Assembly: GCF_014154935.1 (NCBI RefSeq)
Contig: NZ_JACEHH010000016.1
Location: 110,518 to 174,517 of the forward strand
Source of the DNA: Stieleria mannarensis
GTDB taxonomy: Bacteria; Planctomycetota; Planctomycetia; Pirellulales; Pirellulaceae
Reading direction: 5' to 3'
Length of the DNA stretch: 64,000 bases
A program made the position numbers and the translations under genes. A model generated the notes under the pieces. It was not told where the DNA came from. It made no database searches and saw only the letters and a list, made by a program, of their open reading frames with translations. Positions 27,142 through 36,738 of this stretch are shown here, piece by piece. The stretch's first letter is position 1, and the number at the start of each line of letters is the position of its first letter.

Positions 27142-27903
27142 CTACAGCTTGAGCCCCCAAGTGGCCATGTCGTCGGTCAGCGAGTGGTTGGTCATGTCGA
27201 ACTGCAAGCTGGTCAGCGTCACATTGCCCTTGCGCAGTTCGGTGATGTCGGTTTGTTCCTGCGGCGGCTCGCTGGGTTCTTCCCACAGCGCCCAGTAGTA
27301 ATCACGTCCGCCGGGGTCCTGGCGTTTCTCGTAACGATTTCCGTATTGGGCCAACCCCATCGGCACGATCTGCAGTTCGGCCGGTGACTGCGTGGCGGCG
27401 GTGGGGATGTTCAGGTTGAACAGCTTGCCTTTGGAGGAGGGGTGTTTCGCGATCCCGCCGATAATTTTTTTGGCGATCACGGCAGCGGATTGGAAGTCGG
27501 CGTCGGGGTCATACTCCAGCGAGACGGCGACGCTCGTGGTTCCGAAAAACGCGCCTTCGATAGCCGCGGCGACGGTGCCGCTGTACAGCACGTTGATCCC
27601 GGCGTTCAGGCCGTTGTTGATGCCGCTGACGACCAGATCGACCGGGTTGTCGCGTAACAATTCGGCGATCGCCAATTTGACACAATCGGCCGGGCTGCCC
27701 TCGACCGCCCAGGCCCAGTGGCGTCCGTCGCGGTGAATCGACTTGCCGACCAGCGGGGTCAAAAACGTGATCGAATGACTGACGCCGGACTGTTCGGTCG
27801 CCGGCGCGATCACGATCACCTCCCCGAGGTGGCGGAGTTGTTGTTCCAGTGCGGCCAGTCCGGGCGCGAACACACCGTCGTCGTTAGTCAAAAGGATTCG
27901 CAT
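27142..27903 (-). CDS. surE: 5'/3'-nucleotidase SurE
   Basis: A 253-aa survival protein E, a metal-dependent nucleoside-monophosphate phosphatase linked to stationary-phase survival. Signatures are MRILLTNDDGVFAPGL (metal-binding Asp-Asp), AAPATEQSG-like APATEQSGVSHSIT, VDLVVSGINNGLNAG and YSGTVAAAIEG. I start at the ATG at 27903, since MRILLTNDDG is the family's true N-terminus; a longer frame would add 85 unrelated residues. It is divergent from guaA across 393 bp. Confidence 0.96.
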   Translation of the reverse strand: MRILLTNDDGVFAPGLAALEQQLRHLGEVIVIAPATEQSGVSHSITFLTPLVGKSIHRDGRHWAWAVEGSPADCVKLAIAELLRDNPVDLVVSGINNGLNAGINVLYSGTVAAAIEGAFFGTTSVAVSLEYDPDADFQSAAVIAKKIIGGIAKHPSSKGKLFNLNIPTAATQSPAELQIVPMGLAQYGNRYEKRQDPGGRDYYWALWEEPSEPPQEQTDITELRKGNVTLTSLQFDMTNHSLTDDMATWGLKL

Positions 27904-28296
27904 GGGAATAATCGAGGTGACATCGTTGCAGAAAAATAAAGACGCTCGGTCGAACCATCGGCGATACCGACCGACGGTCCGTTGCGGTGTTCCGCCGCCG
28001 AAACGGGGGGGCGGCAACTGCAGGACACGCCGAAATGGCGTCGACGCTCGGTCGATCCGATGGTCTTCTGGGAGGTCGCCGCGAAACGATCTACACCGTG
28101 TCGGCGGTTTAGCCCCTTGGGAATTACCGGTGCATTTTCTACACTCCCGGTTTGGCATTGGCGACTACGGCACTCGCGACAATGTCGATGCGGCCTGGCG
28201 GCGGCGGCCGAATCGGCTGCTGCGGATTCCTGTTTGGTCGCCCAGTGCCCCCTACGCCCTGCCACCTCGGCATCCCCTTAATCCATTCACACCTGC
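27904..28296. other. Divergent intergenic region surE-guaA
   Basis: No credible gene is seen in 393 bp. Short open frames exist but have no ribosome site or recognisable product. Promoters for both surE (leftward) and guaA (rightward) are expected here. I see no guanine-riboswitch core. Confidence 0.4.
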
Positions 28297-29910
28297 ATGA
28301 GTGTTTCCAGCGCCCACTCGACGGGCAACTCCACCGCACCAAGCCTTTCCGAGGCCGGGGCATCGGCACTGACCGAGCAACGGATCGTGGTCCTGGATTT
28401 CGGTTCGCAGTACGCCCAGTTGATCGCCCGACGGGTTCGCGAGCAGAACGTGTACTGCCAGATCCTGCGGCACGATCTAACCGCCGATCGGATCGCCGAG
28501 CTGGCCCCCAAAGGCATCATCCTGTCCGGCGGCCCGTCCAGCGTTTACGAAGACGGCGCGCCGCGCTGCGATCCGGAACTGTTCAAGCTGGGGATCCCAG
28601 TGCTGGGCATTTGCTACGGATTGCAGGTCGCCTGTGAAGCCTTCGGCGGCAAGGTCACCAACACCTCGCGCCGCGAGTACGGCCATGCGATGTGCGAAAT
28701 CGTCGATCCGGGCACCTTGTTTGACGATCTGCCGGGCGAGATCGATGTCTGGATGAGCCACGGTGACCAGATTTCGGCGATCAGCGAACAATTCGAACCG
28801 CTGGCCCGCACCAGCACCTGTCCCTTTGCGGCGATCCGGCACAAGGAGTTGCCGGTCTACGGCATGCAGTTCCACCCCGAGGTCACGCACACACCGCAGG
28901 GCGGCAAGGTGCTGGAGAACTTCGTGCGGCGAATTTGCGGCTGCGAACCGAATTGGCAGCTGAGTGATTTTGCCGACGCGACGGTCCGCCAGATTCGCCA
29001 GCTGGTCGGCGACCGACGCGTGATCTGCGGGCTCAGCGGCGGCGTGGACTCCTCCGTCGTCGCGGCGTTGCTGTACAAGGCGATCGGGCCCCAGTTGACG
29101 TGCATCTTGATCGACAACGGCCTGCTTCGCAAAAACGAACAAACGCTGGTGATCGACGAATTCTCCAACCATTTCAAAACCGACCTGCACGTCGTCGACG
29201 CCGAAGACCGCTTCCTGGCGTCCCTGGCCGGGATCGTCGAGCCGCAAGAAAAACGTCGGCGGATCGGCCACGATTTTATCGAGTGCTTCAAAAAGGAAGC
29301 CGAATCGATCGAGAACGCGCACTTCTTGGCCCAAGGCACGCTGTACCCCGACGTGATCGAAAGCGGTGCCGATCCCGACGGACCGGCCGCGACGATCAAA
29401 TTGCATCACAACGTCGGGGGGTTGCCGGAAGAACTGGGCTTTGAATTGATCGAACCGCTGCGTGACCTGTTCAAGGACGAAGTGCGTCGGTTGGGCCTGG
29501 AGCTGGGGCTGCCGGAAAAACTGGTTTGGCGTCACCCGTTTCCCGGCCCCGGATTGGCCGTCCGCTGTTTGGGCGAGGTCACCCGCGACAAACTGATCGT
29601 GCTGCGAGCGGCCGACGCGATCGTGATCGAAGAGATCGAAGCCGCCGGGCTGTACCGCGACACCAGCCAAACGTTCGCGGTGTTGTTGCCCGTCCAAAGC
29701 GTCGGCGTGATGGGCGACGCACGCACCTACGACAACGCGATCGCCGTGCGCAGCGTCAACACCGACGACTTCATGACGGCCGATTGGAGCCGGCTGCCGT
29801 ACGAATTATTGGCACGCATCAGCACGCGAATCATCAACGAAGTCCAGGGCGTCAACCGAGTCTGCTATGACATCAGCAGCAAACCGCCCGCAACGATCGA
29901 ATGGGAATAG
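28297..29910 (+). CDS. guaA: GMP synthase (glutamine-hydrolysing)
   Basis: A 537-aa two-domain GMP synthetase converting XMP to GMP. The class-I glutamine amidotransferase is N-terminal ([20 protein letters not shown], nucleophile in GICYGLQ, His-Glu in MQFHPEVTH). The ATP-pyrophosphatase P-loop is [10 protein letters not shown]. The C-terminal dimerisation domain ends in the canonical KPPATIEWE. An N-terminal extension of about 25 Ser/Ala-rich residues precedes the usual family start. The ettA gene follows 18 bp later. Confidence 0.99.
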   Translation: MSVSSAHSTGNSTAPSLSEAGASALTEQRIVVLDFGSQYAQLIARRVREQNVYCQILRHDLTADRIAELAPKGIILSGGPSSVYEDGAPRCDPELFKLGIPVLGICYGLQVACEAFGGKVTNTSRREYGHAMCEIVDPGTLFDDLPGEIDVWMSHGDQISAISEQFEPLARTSTCPFAAIRHKELPVYGMQFHPEVTHTPQGGKVLENFVRRICGCEPNWQLSDFADATVRQIRQLVGDRRVICGLSGGVDSSVVAALLYKAIGPQLTCILIDNGLLRKNEQTLVIDEFSNHFKTDLHVVDAEDRFLASLAGIVEPQEKRRRIGHDFIECFKKEAESIENAHFLAQGTLYPDVIESGADPDGPAATIKLHHNVGGLPEELGFELIEPLRDLFKDEVRRLGLELGLPEKLVWRHPFPGPGLAVRCLGEVTRDKLIVLRAADAIVIEEIEAAGLYRDTSQTFAVLLPVQSVGVMGDARTYDNAIAVRSVNTDDFMTADWSRLPYELLARISTRIINEVQGVNRVCYDISSKPPATIEWE

Positions 29911-29928
29911 GATAGGAACCACACAGGC

Positions 29929-31605
29929 ATGGGCAGGCAATACATTTACCAGGTCGAAGATCTGACCAAAAAGCACGGTCAAAAGACGGTGCTCAATGAA
30001 GTCAATCTGGCGTTCTACCCCGGTGCAAAGATCGGCGTGCTCGGCCCCAACGGTGCCGGAAAGTCGACGCTGTTGCGGATCATGGCCGGCCAGGACACGG
30101 ACTTTGACGGCAGCGCCAAGCTGACCAAAGGCTTCACCGTCGGCTACCTGGAACAAGAACCGCCCTTGGACGAATCCAAGACCGTGTTCGAAAACGTCCA
30201 ATCCGCCGTCGCCGAACGACGCGCGATCGTCGATCGGTTCAACGAGATCAGCATGCTGCTCGGTGACGTCACCGACGACGATGAAATGCAAAAACTGTGC
30301 GACGAAATGGCGTCGCTGCAGGACACGATCGACACCTACAACCTGTGGGAACTCGATCGCCAAGTCGAAATGTCGATGGCGGTGATGAATCTGCCGCCCG
30401 GTGATGCCAGCGTGACGAAGCTGTCCGGCGGTGAACGTCGACGCGTCGCCCTGTGCCAACTGCTGATCCGCCAGCCCGACCTGTTGCTATTGGACGAACC
30501 GACCAACCACCTGGATGCCGAATCGGTGTCCTGGCTGGAACAACACCTGGCCAAGTACCCCGGAACCGTCGTTGCCGTGACGCACGACCGCTACTTCCTG
30601 GACAATGTGGCCCAGTGGATCTTGGAAATCGACCGCGGTCGCGGCATCCCGTTCGAAGGCAACTACACCGCTTGGCTGGAAGCACGCCAAAAGCGGATGC
30701 AGTTGGAACAACGCCAGGCCAAGGCGCGCGAGCGAACGCTGGCCCACGAATTGGAATGGATCCGGATGAGCCCCAAGGCGCGGCAAGCCAAGAGCAAGGC
30801 GCGGATCAAGGCGTACGAGGAACTGGCGGCCGAGAAGTTCGAAGATCGGCCCGACGAGCTGGAGATCCAGATCCCGTCCAATCGTCACCTGGGCGAACTG
30901 GTGATCGAAGGCAAAAACATTCACAAGGCGTTCGGCGACAAAGTCCTGATCGACGACCTGTCGTTCCGCTTGCCCGCCGGGGGGATCGTCGGCGTGATCG
31001 GTCCCAACGGAGCCGGAAAGACGACGCTGTTCAAGATGCTGACCGGACAGGAACCTGCCGACCAAGGCCAATTCCGCGTCGGCGAGACCGTCGATCTGGG
31101 CTACGTCGACCAGAGCCGCGACTCGCTGGACGACAACCACACCGTGTTTGAAGAGATCAGCGGCGGAACGGACACGATCGTGTTGGGCGGCCGCAACGTC
31201 AACGCCCGGGCCTATGTCTCGCGGTTCAATTTCAAAGGCCCCGACCAAGAAAAGAAGGTCGGCAACCTGTCCGGGGGAGAACGCAACCGAGTCCACTTGG
31301 CAAAACTGTTGCGCCGCGGATGCAACGTGCTGCTGCTGGACGAACCGACCAACGACTTGGATGTCGACACACTGCGTGCTCTGGAAGAAGCGATCATCCA
31401 CTTCCCGGGCTGTGTCGTGGTGACTTCGCACGACCGCTGGTTCCTTGATCGGCTCGCAACGCATATCCTGGCGTTCGAAGGCGACGGCAAAGTGATGTGG
31501 TGCGAAGGCAACTTTGAAGTCTACGAGCGTGGATTGCGAGAACGGATGGGCGAAGATCCCAACGAAATCAAGCAAGCTCGCTACAAGAGCATCCACGCCG
31601 GTTAA
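29929..31605 (+). CDS. ettA: Energy-dependent translational throttle protein EttA (ABC-F)
   Basis: A 558-aa ABC-F ATPase with two nucleotide-binding domains and no membrane part. Walker A motifs are GPNGAGKS (about residue 38) and GPNGAGKT (about 364). Signature motifs are [15 protein letters not shown] and [15 protein letters not shown], and Walker B motifs are [12 protein letters not shown] and [12 protein letters not shown]. The insert between domains 1 and 2 ([15 protein letters not shown]) includes the arm/linker typical of EttA, which binds the ribosomal E site and gates the first elongation cycle according to ADP:ATP ratio. It is probably co-transcribed with guaA. Confidence 0.97.
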   Translation: MGRQYIYQVEDLTKKHGQKTVLNEVNLAFYPGAKIGVLGPNGAGKSTLLRIMAGQDTDFDGSAKLTKGFTVGYLEQEPPLDESKTVFENVQSAVAERRAIVDRFNEISMLLGDVTDDDEMQKLCDEMASLQDTIDTYNLWELDRQVEMSMAVMNLPPGDASVTKLSGGERRRVALCQLLIRQPDLLLLDEPTNHLDAESVSWLEQHLAKYPGTVVAVTHDRYFLDNVAQWILEIDRGRGIPFEGNYTAWLEARQKRMQLEQRQAKARERTLAHELEWIRMSPKARQAKSKARIKAYEELAAEKFEDRPDELEIQIPSNRHLGELVIEGKNIHKAFGDKVLIDDLSFRLPAGGIVGVIGPNGAGKTTLFKMLTGQEPADQGQFRVGETVDLGYVDQSRDSLDDNHTVFEEISGGTDTIVLGGRNVNARAYVSRFNFKGPDQEKKVGNLSGGERNRVHLAKLLRRGCNVLLLDEPTNDLDVDTLRALEEAIIHFPGCVVVTSHDRWFLDRLATHILAFEGDGKVMWCEGNFEVYERGLRERMGEDPNEIKQARYKSIHAG

Positions 31606-31647
31606 CGCGGATCGCGGGGCAATTCGACGCGATCGACCAGTCAATCA

Positions 31648-31676
31648 CGCCGCCCCCTGCGGCGGTTCAGTTTTTT
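31648..31676 (+). terminator. Probable intrinsic terminator after ettA
   Basis: CGCCGC (31648-31653) and GCGGCG (31659-31664) form a GC stem with a CCCCT loop; a run of six T (31671-31676) follows six bases later. The spacing is slightly long for a classical terminator. Confidence 0.5.
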
Positions 31677-31694
31677 CTCTAACCCTACCCAGCT

Positions 31695-31958
31695 ATGACT
31701 ATTCTTCGGATCGGAACCAACGAACAGTACTCGAACAATTGGGACGATGTTTTTGGCGGCAAGAAAAAGAAAGCGACCAAGAAAAAGGCCGCCAAGAAAA
31801 CCGCCAAAAAGAAAGCCGCTGCCGGTAGCGTGACGGTCAAAAAGTCGACCAAGAAAAAGGCCGCAAAGAAAGCGGCCAAGAAGGTCGCCGCCAAGACGGT
31901 GACTGCCAAAAAGACCGCCAAGAAGAGCGTCAAAAAGAAAAAGTCGGCCAAAAAGTAA
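31695..31958 (+). CDS. Small Lys/Ala-rich histone-tail-like protein
   Basis: An 87-aa, extremely basic protein. The first about 21 residues (ILRIGTNEQYSNNWDDVF) form an unrelated, acidic and aromatic head, and the remainder is almost only Lys and Ala (KKAAKKTAKKKAA), like the tails of histone H1 and chlamydial Hc1/bacterial AlgP-type proteins. Such tails bind nucleic acid non-specifically. It lies alone between ettA and the 1380-aa protein gene. A DNA-compaction role fits the condensed nucleoids of planctomycetes, but an RNA or ribosome role is equally possible. Confidence 0.8.
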   Translation: MTILRIGTNEQYSNNWDDVFGGKKKKATKKKAAKKTAKKKAAAGSVTVKKSTKKKAAKKAAKKVAAKTVTAKKTAKKSVKKKKSAKK

Positions 31959-32048
31959 TGCCGGCGGCGGCCGATTTTTGTCGAAAGGCCGGCCGCGTTT
32001 GGATGCCCTTGATTCGGTGAGTCGCCCTACGTTTTTCTGTCCCGCCCC

Positions 32049-35000
32049 ATGTCCAATCTTCCTCCACCGGAGTCGATCAGCGATTCGCTCAAGCGGTTGG
32101 CGGGGTACCTGAATTTCTCCAGCGGCAGCAGCGATCCCGCGATCGCTGCGCTGTGGAACGAAGCGTATTACCACGCCAGCCAAGGCAACCCGCTGACGGG
32201 GACGCCGGCTTGGTTGGTCCTGAACAACTGGATCGAACAGACGCTCGTCTCGATGGCCGAGTCGACGTCGGCGTTTGCCGAGATCACCCAGGCCCGCGAT
32301 GTCGCCAGGCTGTTGCTCAGCGAATTGCTGCCGGCCTACATGGACTACCATCGCGACCTGCTGTTCCACCAGGAACCCGAGGTCCTGTTCAACGGGTTCT
32401 TTCTGGCCCGGGCCGCCGAATCATTGCTACGCCTTTATGGCGAACAGCCCCCCGGCGGTGACGACGCGGCAATGGCCGACTTGGTCCAACAAGCCATCTT
32501 GGAATTGAACGACTTCGTCGGCTATCGCCCCGTCGCCGTGCTGGAGAATCGACGCTGCCAGCCCTATCCGAACGAGTTCGTCCGCCCGATCCCGCTGTAC
32601 GTCCGCGGCGCCGGCGTCTCGGCCGGACCGTACTTTGATCTGATCACGCAAACGATCGCGATCCTGCACGACACCGATCCCGATGTGCTGCGCAGTGCGT
32701 CGTTTGAATTCGATCAACTGGCCGAACTGGCGCTCGATCCCCGCGCCTATGATTTCGATCATCCGGTCAACCGACGCCCCAATTATCACTTCGGCGGTTG
32801 GGACGAACGCAGCGTCAACGCCGAAGGCTACTACGACCGGTTTGTGCTGCGACAGGTCACGCTCGATTCGCTGCGCTCTCGGGTGACCGACCGAAGTCAG
32901 GTCGAAGCCGAAGGATTGTCACCCGAGGAGCTGATGACCGAAGCGGCGACCGTCCTGGCCGGCACGATTCTGATGGCCAGCGGGATCAGCGGTTGGGGAC
33001 CGACGGCCTATTCCAGTGACGTCACGTTGAGCACGTTGATGAAGCCGATCGCGGAGTACCGTGACGCATTCTATCTGGATCGGCTGCACCGATTGACCGG
33101 CGACCATCGCAAGCGGTTGGATGCCGAGCAGCAAGTCCGCCGCCAGCCCTTTGGCGCCGCACGCCAGAACTTGAACGCCGCCTTGGCCGAACGTCGTGCC
33201 GCACAAGTCCAACACGTGCAACTGGCGCGTCTGTATGCCCGCATGGGTTACCCCGACGCCGCCGGTCGACAAATCGACGTGGTCCCGGCTGCGTCGGCGC
33301 GGATGATCTGCCGGATCGATTGCGAAACCACGCTGGGGCTGCGAGCCTTGCGATTCGGCAAGCTGGACGAGGCCATGGAGGTGCCGCAGCGCGTTTATGA
33401 CTTGATCAAACGAGCCATCGGCTGTGGTGCACTAGCCGACCCCTGGGATCTGATCGGATTCGCCGGCCAATTCAGCTTGCACCCCAGCCCCGAATGCAGC
33501 GTTCACGATTCACGTGCCGACGATCTGCTGTATTTGATCGACCAGCTGTTCAGCTACATGGCCAAGGTCTGGAGCGAAGCGGCGGCACGAAATGATCCCC
33601 AGGCCTACAAGGCGATCAGCGAACTTTATCGCGAGGTCGCCGAGTGGTGGCGTCAGTTCGGCGCGCACACGGTTGAATCGCTCGAAGCGGCCGACCCACT
33701 GGAGTCCTACGACTCGGCTCGCCTGGTCGCCCAGGCGTTGCGGATCTGGCACGAAGGCGGTGCGGCCGCCGGGGATGTGAAATTCTGGGCGCCGCACGCG
33801 GAGTTTTTTGATTCCCCACGGGCTTACTCGTTGGTGATTTCGGCGCTGTTGGAACGCTACGATTTCCTGCCCGCGATGGCGTTGCTGATCCATTGGCTGG
33901 GCAACGCCAGTGAGATCGGGCTGCGACAAGGCGGCAATTCGTTGCCGCGCTTGGCCGAACGTTGGTTGATGCGGCTGCGTGGGCAATTCGATGACGAATT
34001 GACCGGCGAACCCCAGCACCCCGGATGCGAGCCGTCGGAGATCTGGCCGCTGGCGCGAAAATGCTTCGATTACCTGGAAGCCAACGCCGAAGACTTTTGG
34101 TCCGCACCCCGATTCGAACTCGGTGACAACGCCAAACCGCCCCGCGACTGGGAACGCGAACTCGCCGGCGAAGCCGCCGACGACGAAAGCGATCCGGACG
34201 AAGGCGGATTGTATGACGCCGCCTACGACGGTGTTTCGTATCGCGACACGACCGATGACGGAGTCGACGGCGCGGTCTTTGAATACTCCGGTGACGGCAG
34301 TCGCGACGAACTGGAAGCCGAATGGAAACGGTTGGTCGATCGGCTCGCGTTCCTGCAATCGCTGGCACGCATGTGGTCGGTCGCCGCCGATATCGTCATC
34401 ACCGATGGGCAGGACCAGGACGCCGATCGGGTCAAAGACCAGCTTGTCGCCCTCCGCGGTTGGGCGCAGCGGGCCAAAGAAAACCGCATCGGCTTGCTCG
34501 AATTGCTCGACGCCGTCCGCGAGTACAAGATCACTCCCGGAGGCAGCGACAAGGAGTCGATGCGAGACTACGACCGCTCGCGTGTGCTCCGCGATTCGCT
34601 GATGGAGCGGATCATCGGGACCGCAGTCGAAATGTCCGACGCGCGGCGGTTGATCTGCGGCGCGATCATCGCCCACGTCGCCAACCATGCCCCCTTGCTC
34701 GCCGATTCGCCGCGAAACGTAGCGTCAACCGATCAGGTGGCCGGCGAGGAAGCGGGGCTGGACGAGATGTCCGCCGATGACGTGCAAGCGGTCAAGTTGT
34801 ACGCCTCGTTGATCGCCGGTGATGTCGAATCGACTCGCAAGCTGTTCCCCGAATACGTCGACGCGATCAGCCGCGAAAACCTGCTGTACATCCCGATCTC
34901 ACGCGGCGGCGACCCCGTCAAGATTTACCTGGCTCGATTGCGGCAACGCGTGCTGCGGCACCTGATGCACTGGCTGCCGCGGCGCGGTCTGGTCAGCGAA

Positions 35001-36191
35001 GCGTGCCGATTGATCGAAGTGTCGCGATTGATGGAACAGCAAAACAGCGTCGGCATCGGTGCCGTGACCGAGTTCGACAGCTTGTTCCGTGACGGATTCA
35101 CCGCGCTGGTCGACGCACTGACCGCCGCCGTCCGCCAAGACCGTGAGTTCGATGAATTGAACCGCGACGAAACCGCGATCGGCGAAGTCTTGATCCCGTT
35201 GGTCGAACGGCTGACCGAAACGATGCTCGGTTCCTGGCTGGCCCACAGTCAAACGTTACGGTTATCGCCGCTGGAAACCGTCAATGACCGCCAAAGCTGG
35301 GATCGATTGGTCGAGTTCATTCGCCGCTACGGCGATCCGATCTTTACCCAAGTGTTCCTGCAACTGGGCAACGTCCGCGCCATCCTGCACCAAGGCGTCT
35401 CGGACTGGTTGCAACGCGTCATCGACGAAGACGACGCGCAGATCGCCGACATGCAACTGTTCGAGGACTTGCGGAGCGGCAAACTGTCGATGAACCAGGC
35501 CAACCGCTGGATCACGTTGGTCTATGAAGCCCTGATCGACCATCACGCCGAATACCAGGATTACAACAGCACGACGACGCAAAGCGACCGCGGCGACCTG
35601 GTGTACATGTTCATGGACTTCTTGCGCCTGCGGGCCAGCTATGAGCGCATTGCGTGGAATTTAAAACCGGTGATGTGGGCCCATGAAGTGCTGGTCGGAA
35701 ACGGGCTGGAAAACGCGGCGATGATGTGGCGGCGCAGTTTGAGCGAACGGATCGGCGCCGAAGCGGACAAGTTCGTCATGCGGCTCCGCAAGATGCAGAA
35801 AAACTATTCGATGCGGATGCCTACCGTCGCCGACCGGATCCTGGAACGATTCGTCCAACCGATGACGATCGCGCGGATGCGAGCCTTGGTCAAACCCGCG
35901 ATGCGAGACGCCGAAGCCGGGCGGGAAAGTCCGCGATTCGAGCTATTGGAAGAAGAATCCGAGTTGTTGTCACGAACGCCCACCGGTGCCGGACTGGATG
36001 TCCCGGCGTGGCTGGCGGCGCTGGAAGAGGAAGTCGAACAGCTGGCCAAACGCAGTGCCAGCAGCGAGATCGACCCGGAGTCGTTGATGACGATCCCGAT
36101 CGTGCCGCTGGCCGTCGATGACCTGAACGCCCAGCTGGACGTCGCCCAATCCCAAGGCCGCCGCCTGCCCCACATGCGGTCCAAAGAGTAG
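32049..36191 (+). CDS. Very large conserved protein of unknown function (1380 aa)
   Basis: A 1380-aa soluble protein with no signal peptide, no membrane segment and no motif I recognise. It appears mostly alpha-helical, with many Arg/Glu/Leu-rich amphipathic segments. An acidic, Tyr-containing insert at about residues 705-765 (DDESDPDEGGLYDAAYDG) separates N- and C-terminal parts, suggesting two multi-helix bodies joined by a flexible linker. Codon use is like its neighbours, so recent transfer is not indicated. It starts at the ATG at 32049, 90 bp after the basic protein gene. Possible scaffold or repeat-helix protein; function cannot be assigned. Confidence 0.9.
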   Translation: MSNLPPPESISDSLKRLAGYLNFSSGSSDPAIAALWNEAYYHASQGNPLTGTPAWLVLNNWIEQTLVSMAESTSAFAEITQARDVARLLLSELLPAYMDYHRDLLFHQEPEVLFNGFFLARAAESLLRLYGEQPPGGDDAAMADLVQQAILELNDFVGYRPVAVLENRRCQPYPNEFVRPIPLYVRGAGVSAGPYFDLITQTIAILHDTDPDVLRSASFEFDQLAELALDPRAYDFDHPVNRRPNYHFGGWDERSVNAEGYYDRFVLRQVTLDSLRSRVTDRSQVEAEGLSPEELMTEAATVLAGTILMASGISGWGPTAYSSDVTLSTLMKPIAEYRDAFYLDRLHRLTGDHRKRLDAEQQVRRQPFGAARQNLNAALAERRAAQVQHVQLARLYARMGYPDAAGRQIDVVPAASARMICRIDCETTLGLRALRFGKLDEAMEVPQRVYDLIKRAIGCGALADPWDLIGFAGQFSLHPSPECSVHDSRADDLLYLIDQLFSYMAKVWSEAAARNDPQAYKAISELYREVAEWWRQFGAHTVESLEAADPLESYDSARLVAQALRIWHEGGAAAGDVKFWAPHAEFFDSPRAYSLVISALLERYDFLPAMALLIHWLGNASEIGLRQGGNSLPRLAERWLMRLRGQFDDELTGEPQHPGCEPSEIWPLARKCFDYLEANAEDFWSAPRFELGDNAKPPRDWERELAGEAADDESDPDEGGLYDAAYDGVSYRDTTDDGVDGAVFEYSGDGSRDELEAEWKRLVDRLAFLQSLARMWSVAADIVITDGQDQDADRVKDQLVALRGWAQRAKENRIGLLELLDAVREYKITPGGSDKESMRDYDRSRVLRDSLMERIIGTAVEMSDARRLICGAIIAHVANHAPLLADSPRNVASTDQVAGEEAGLDEMSADDVQAVKLYASLIAGDVESTRKLFPEYVDAISRENLLYIPISRGGDPVKIYLARLRQRVLRHLMHWLPRRGLVSEACRLIEVSRLMEQQNSVGIGAVTEFDSLFRDGFTALVDALTAAVRQDREFDELNRDETAIGEVLIPLVERLTETMLGSWLAHSQTLRLSPLETVNDRQSWDRLVEFIRRYGDPIFTQVFLQLGNVRAILHQGVSDWLQRVIDEDDAQIADMQLFEDLRSGKLSMNQANRWITLVYEALIDHHAEYQDYNSTTTQSDRGDLVYMFMDFLRLRASYERIAWNLKPVMWAHEVLVGNGLENAAMMWRRSLSERIGAEADKFVMRLRKMQKNYSMRMPTVADRILERFVQPMTIARMRALVKPAMRDAEAGRESPRFELLEEESELLSRTPTGAGLDVPAWLAALEEEVEQLAKRSASSEIDPESLMTIPIVPLAVDDLNAQLDVAQSQGRRLPHMRSKE

Positions 36192-36229
36192 CCGTATAAC
36201 GCTCAATCGTGGCTCGCTCCACGCGAACG

Positions 36230-36253
36230 TAGCTACCTTCGCCAGAAGGTGGA
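36230..36253 (+). repeat. Family A REP, solitary unit
   Basis: GTAG, stem CTACCTTC, loop GCCA, stem GAAGGTGG, identical to one unit of the paired copies. No inverted partner follows. It lies 38 bp after the stop codon of the 1380-aa protein gene. Confidence 0.8.
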
Positions 36254-36302
36254 TCTCCGGCGAGTCTCACGCATCCCTCTCGGATGATCGCGGCAGAGTG
36301 TT

Positions 36303-36463
36303 GGTCAAAAAATGGGTTGGTCAAAAAATGGGTTGGTCAAAAAATGGGTTGGTCAAAAAATGGGTTGGTCAAAAAATGGGTTGGTCAAAAAATGAAGAGA
36401 CCTGTCGGCTCGGCAATCAGCCCGCCCAGCACTGACATTTTTTGACCAATCCATTTTTTGACC
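36303..36463. repeat. 16-bp tandem array with inverted counterpart
   Basis: GGTCAAAAAATGGGTT occurs five times in perfect tandem from 36303 to 36382, with a sixth partial copy to 36394. After 41 bp two copies in the opposite orientation follow (36436-36447 and 36451-36463). Any direct copy can pair with an inverted one, giving alternative hairpins of up to 13 bp plus. It is too short and too regular for CRISPR (no spacers). It occupies the gap after the 1380-aa protein gene. Confidence 0.9.
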
Positions 36464-36738
36464 CTATGCCCGCTCAATCCTGAACACGTTTTGCCGCAGG
36501 TCGTGTGCGGCGGATGAGCAGCGACTGGCGATGCATCGTGCAATGCAGAACGCTGTCCACGCGTACAGACTGCCGTTGTGCGAGATGCGTCGGATTGCGA
36601 AGATCGCATTTCAATTCGGTTTGCGCATGATTAAGGTAGAGAGCGAGGCGCGTTCCAAGTTCGTCAGGTTCACGCCATTGCAAGTCAACGGGTGATCGCG
36701 GTCGCGTCACCCGTTTCTTATTCCTAGGCATCGTTCCA
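36464..36738. other. Intergenic region with an uncertain minus-strand reading frame
   Basis: A minus-strand frame 36731-36474 could encode an 85-aa basic protein (MPRNKKRVTRPRSPVDLQWRE). It lacks a convincing ribosome site and a known family, and its composition does not separate it from noise, so I do not call it a gene. Confidence 0.25.

Noticed and set aside
27904..28158. 85-residue extension of SurE
   Set aside because: SurE proteins start at MRILLTNDDG; the extension has no similarity and covers the divergent promoter region.
28200..28296. Guanine riboswitch upstream of guaA
   Set aside because: No conserved purine-riboswitch core (three-way junction words) could be found; the GC-rich strand has no matching loops.
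36303..36394. 16-bp tandem array as a CRISPR or iteron origin
   Set aside because: No spacers, and no replication initiator or DnaA-box cluster nearby. The inverted copies fit a hairpin-type repeat better.
36474..36731. Minus-strand 85-aa frame MPRNKKRVTRP
   Set aside because: No SD, no recognised family, and it sits in a divergent repeat-rich gap. Kept only as a note in the intergenic entry.
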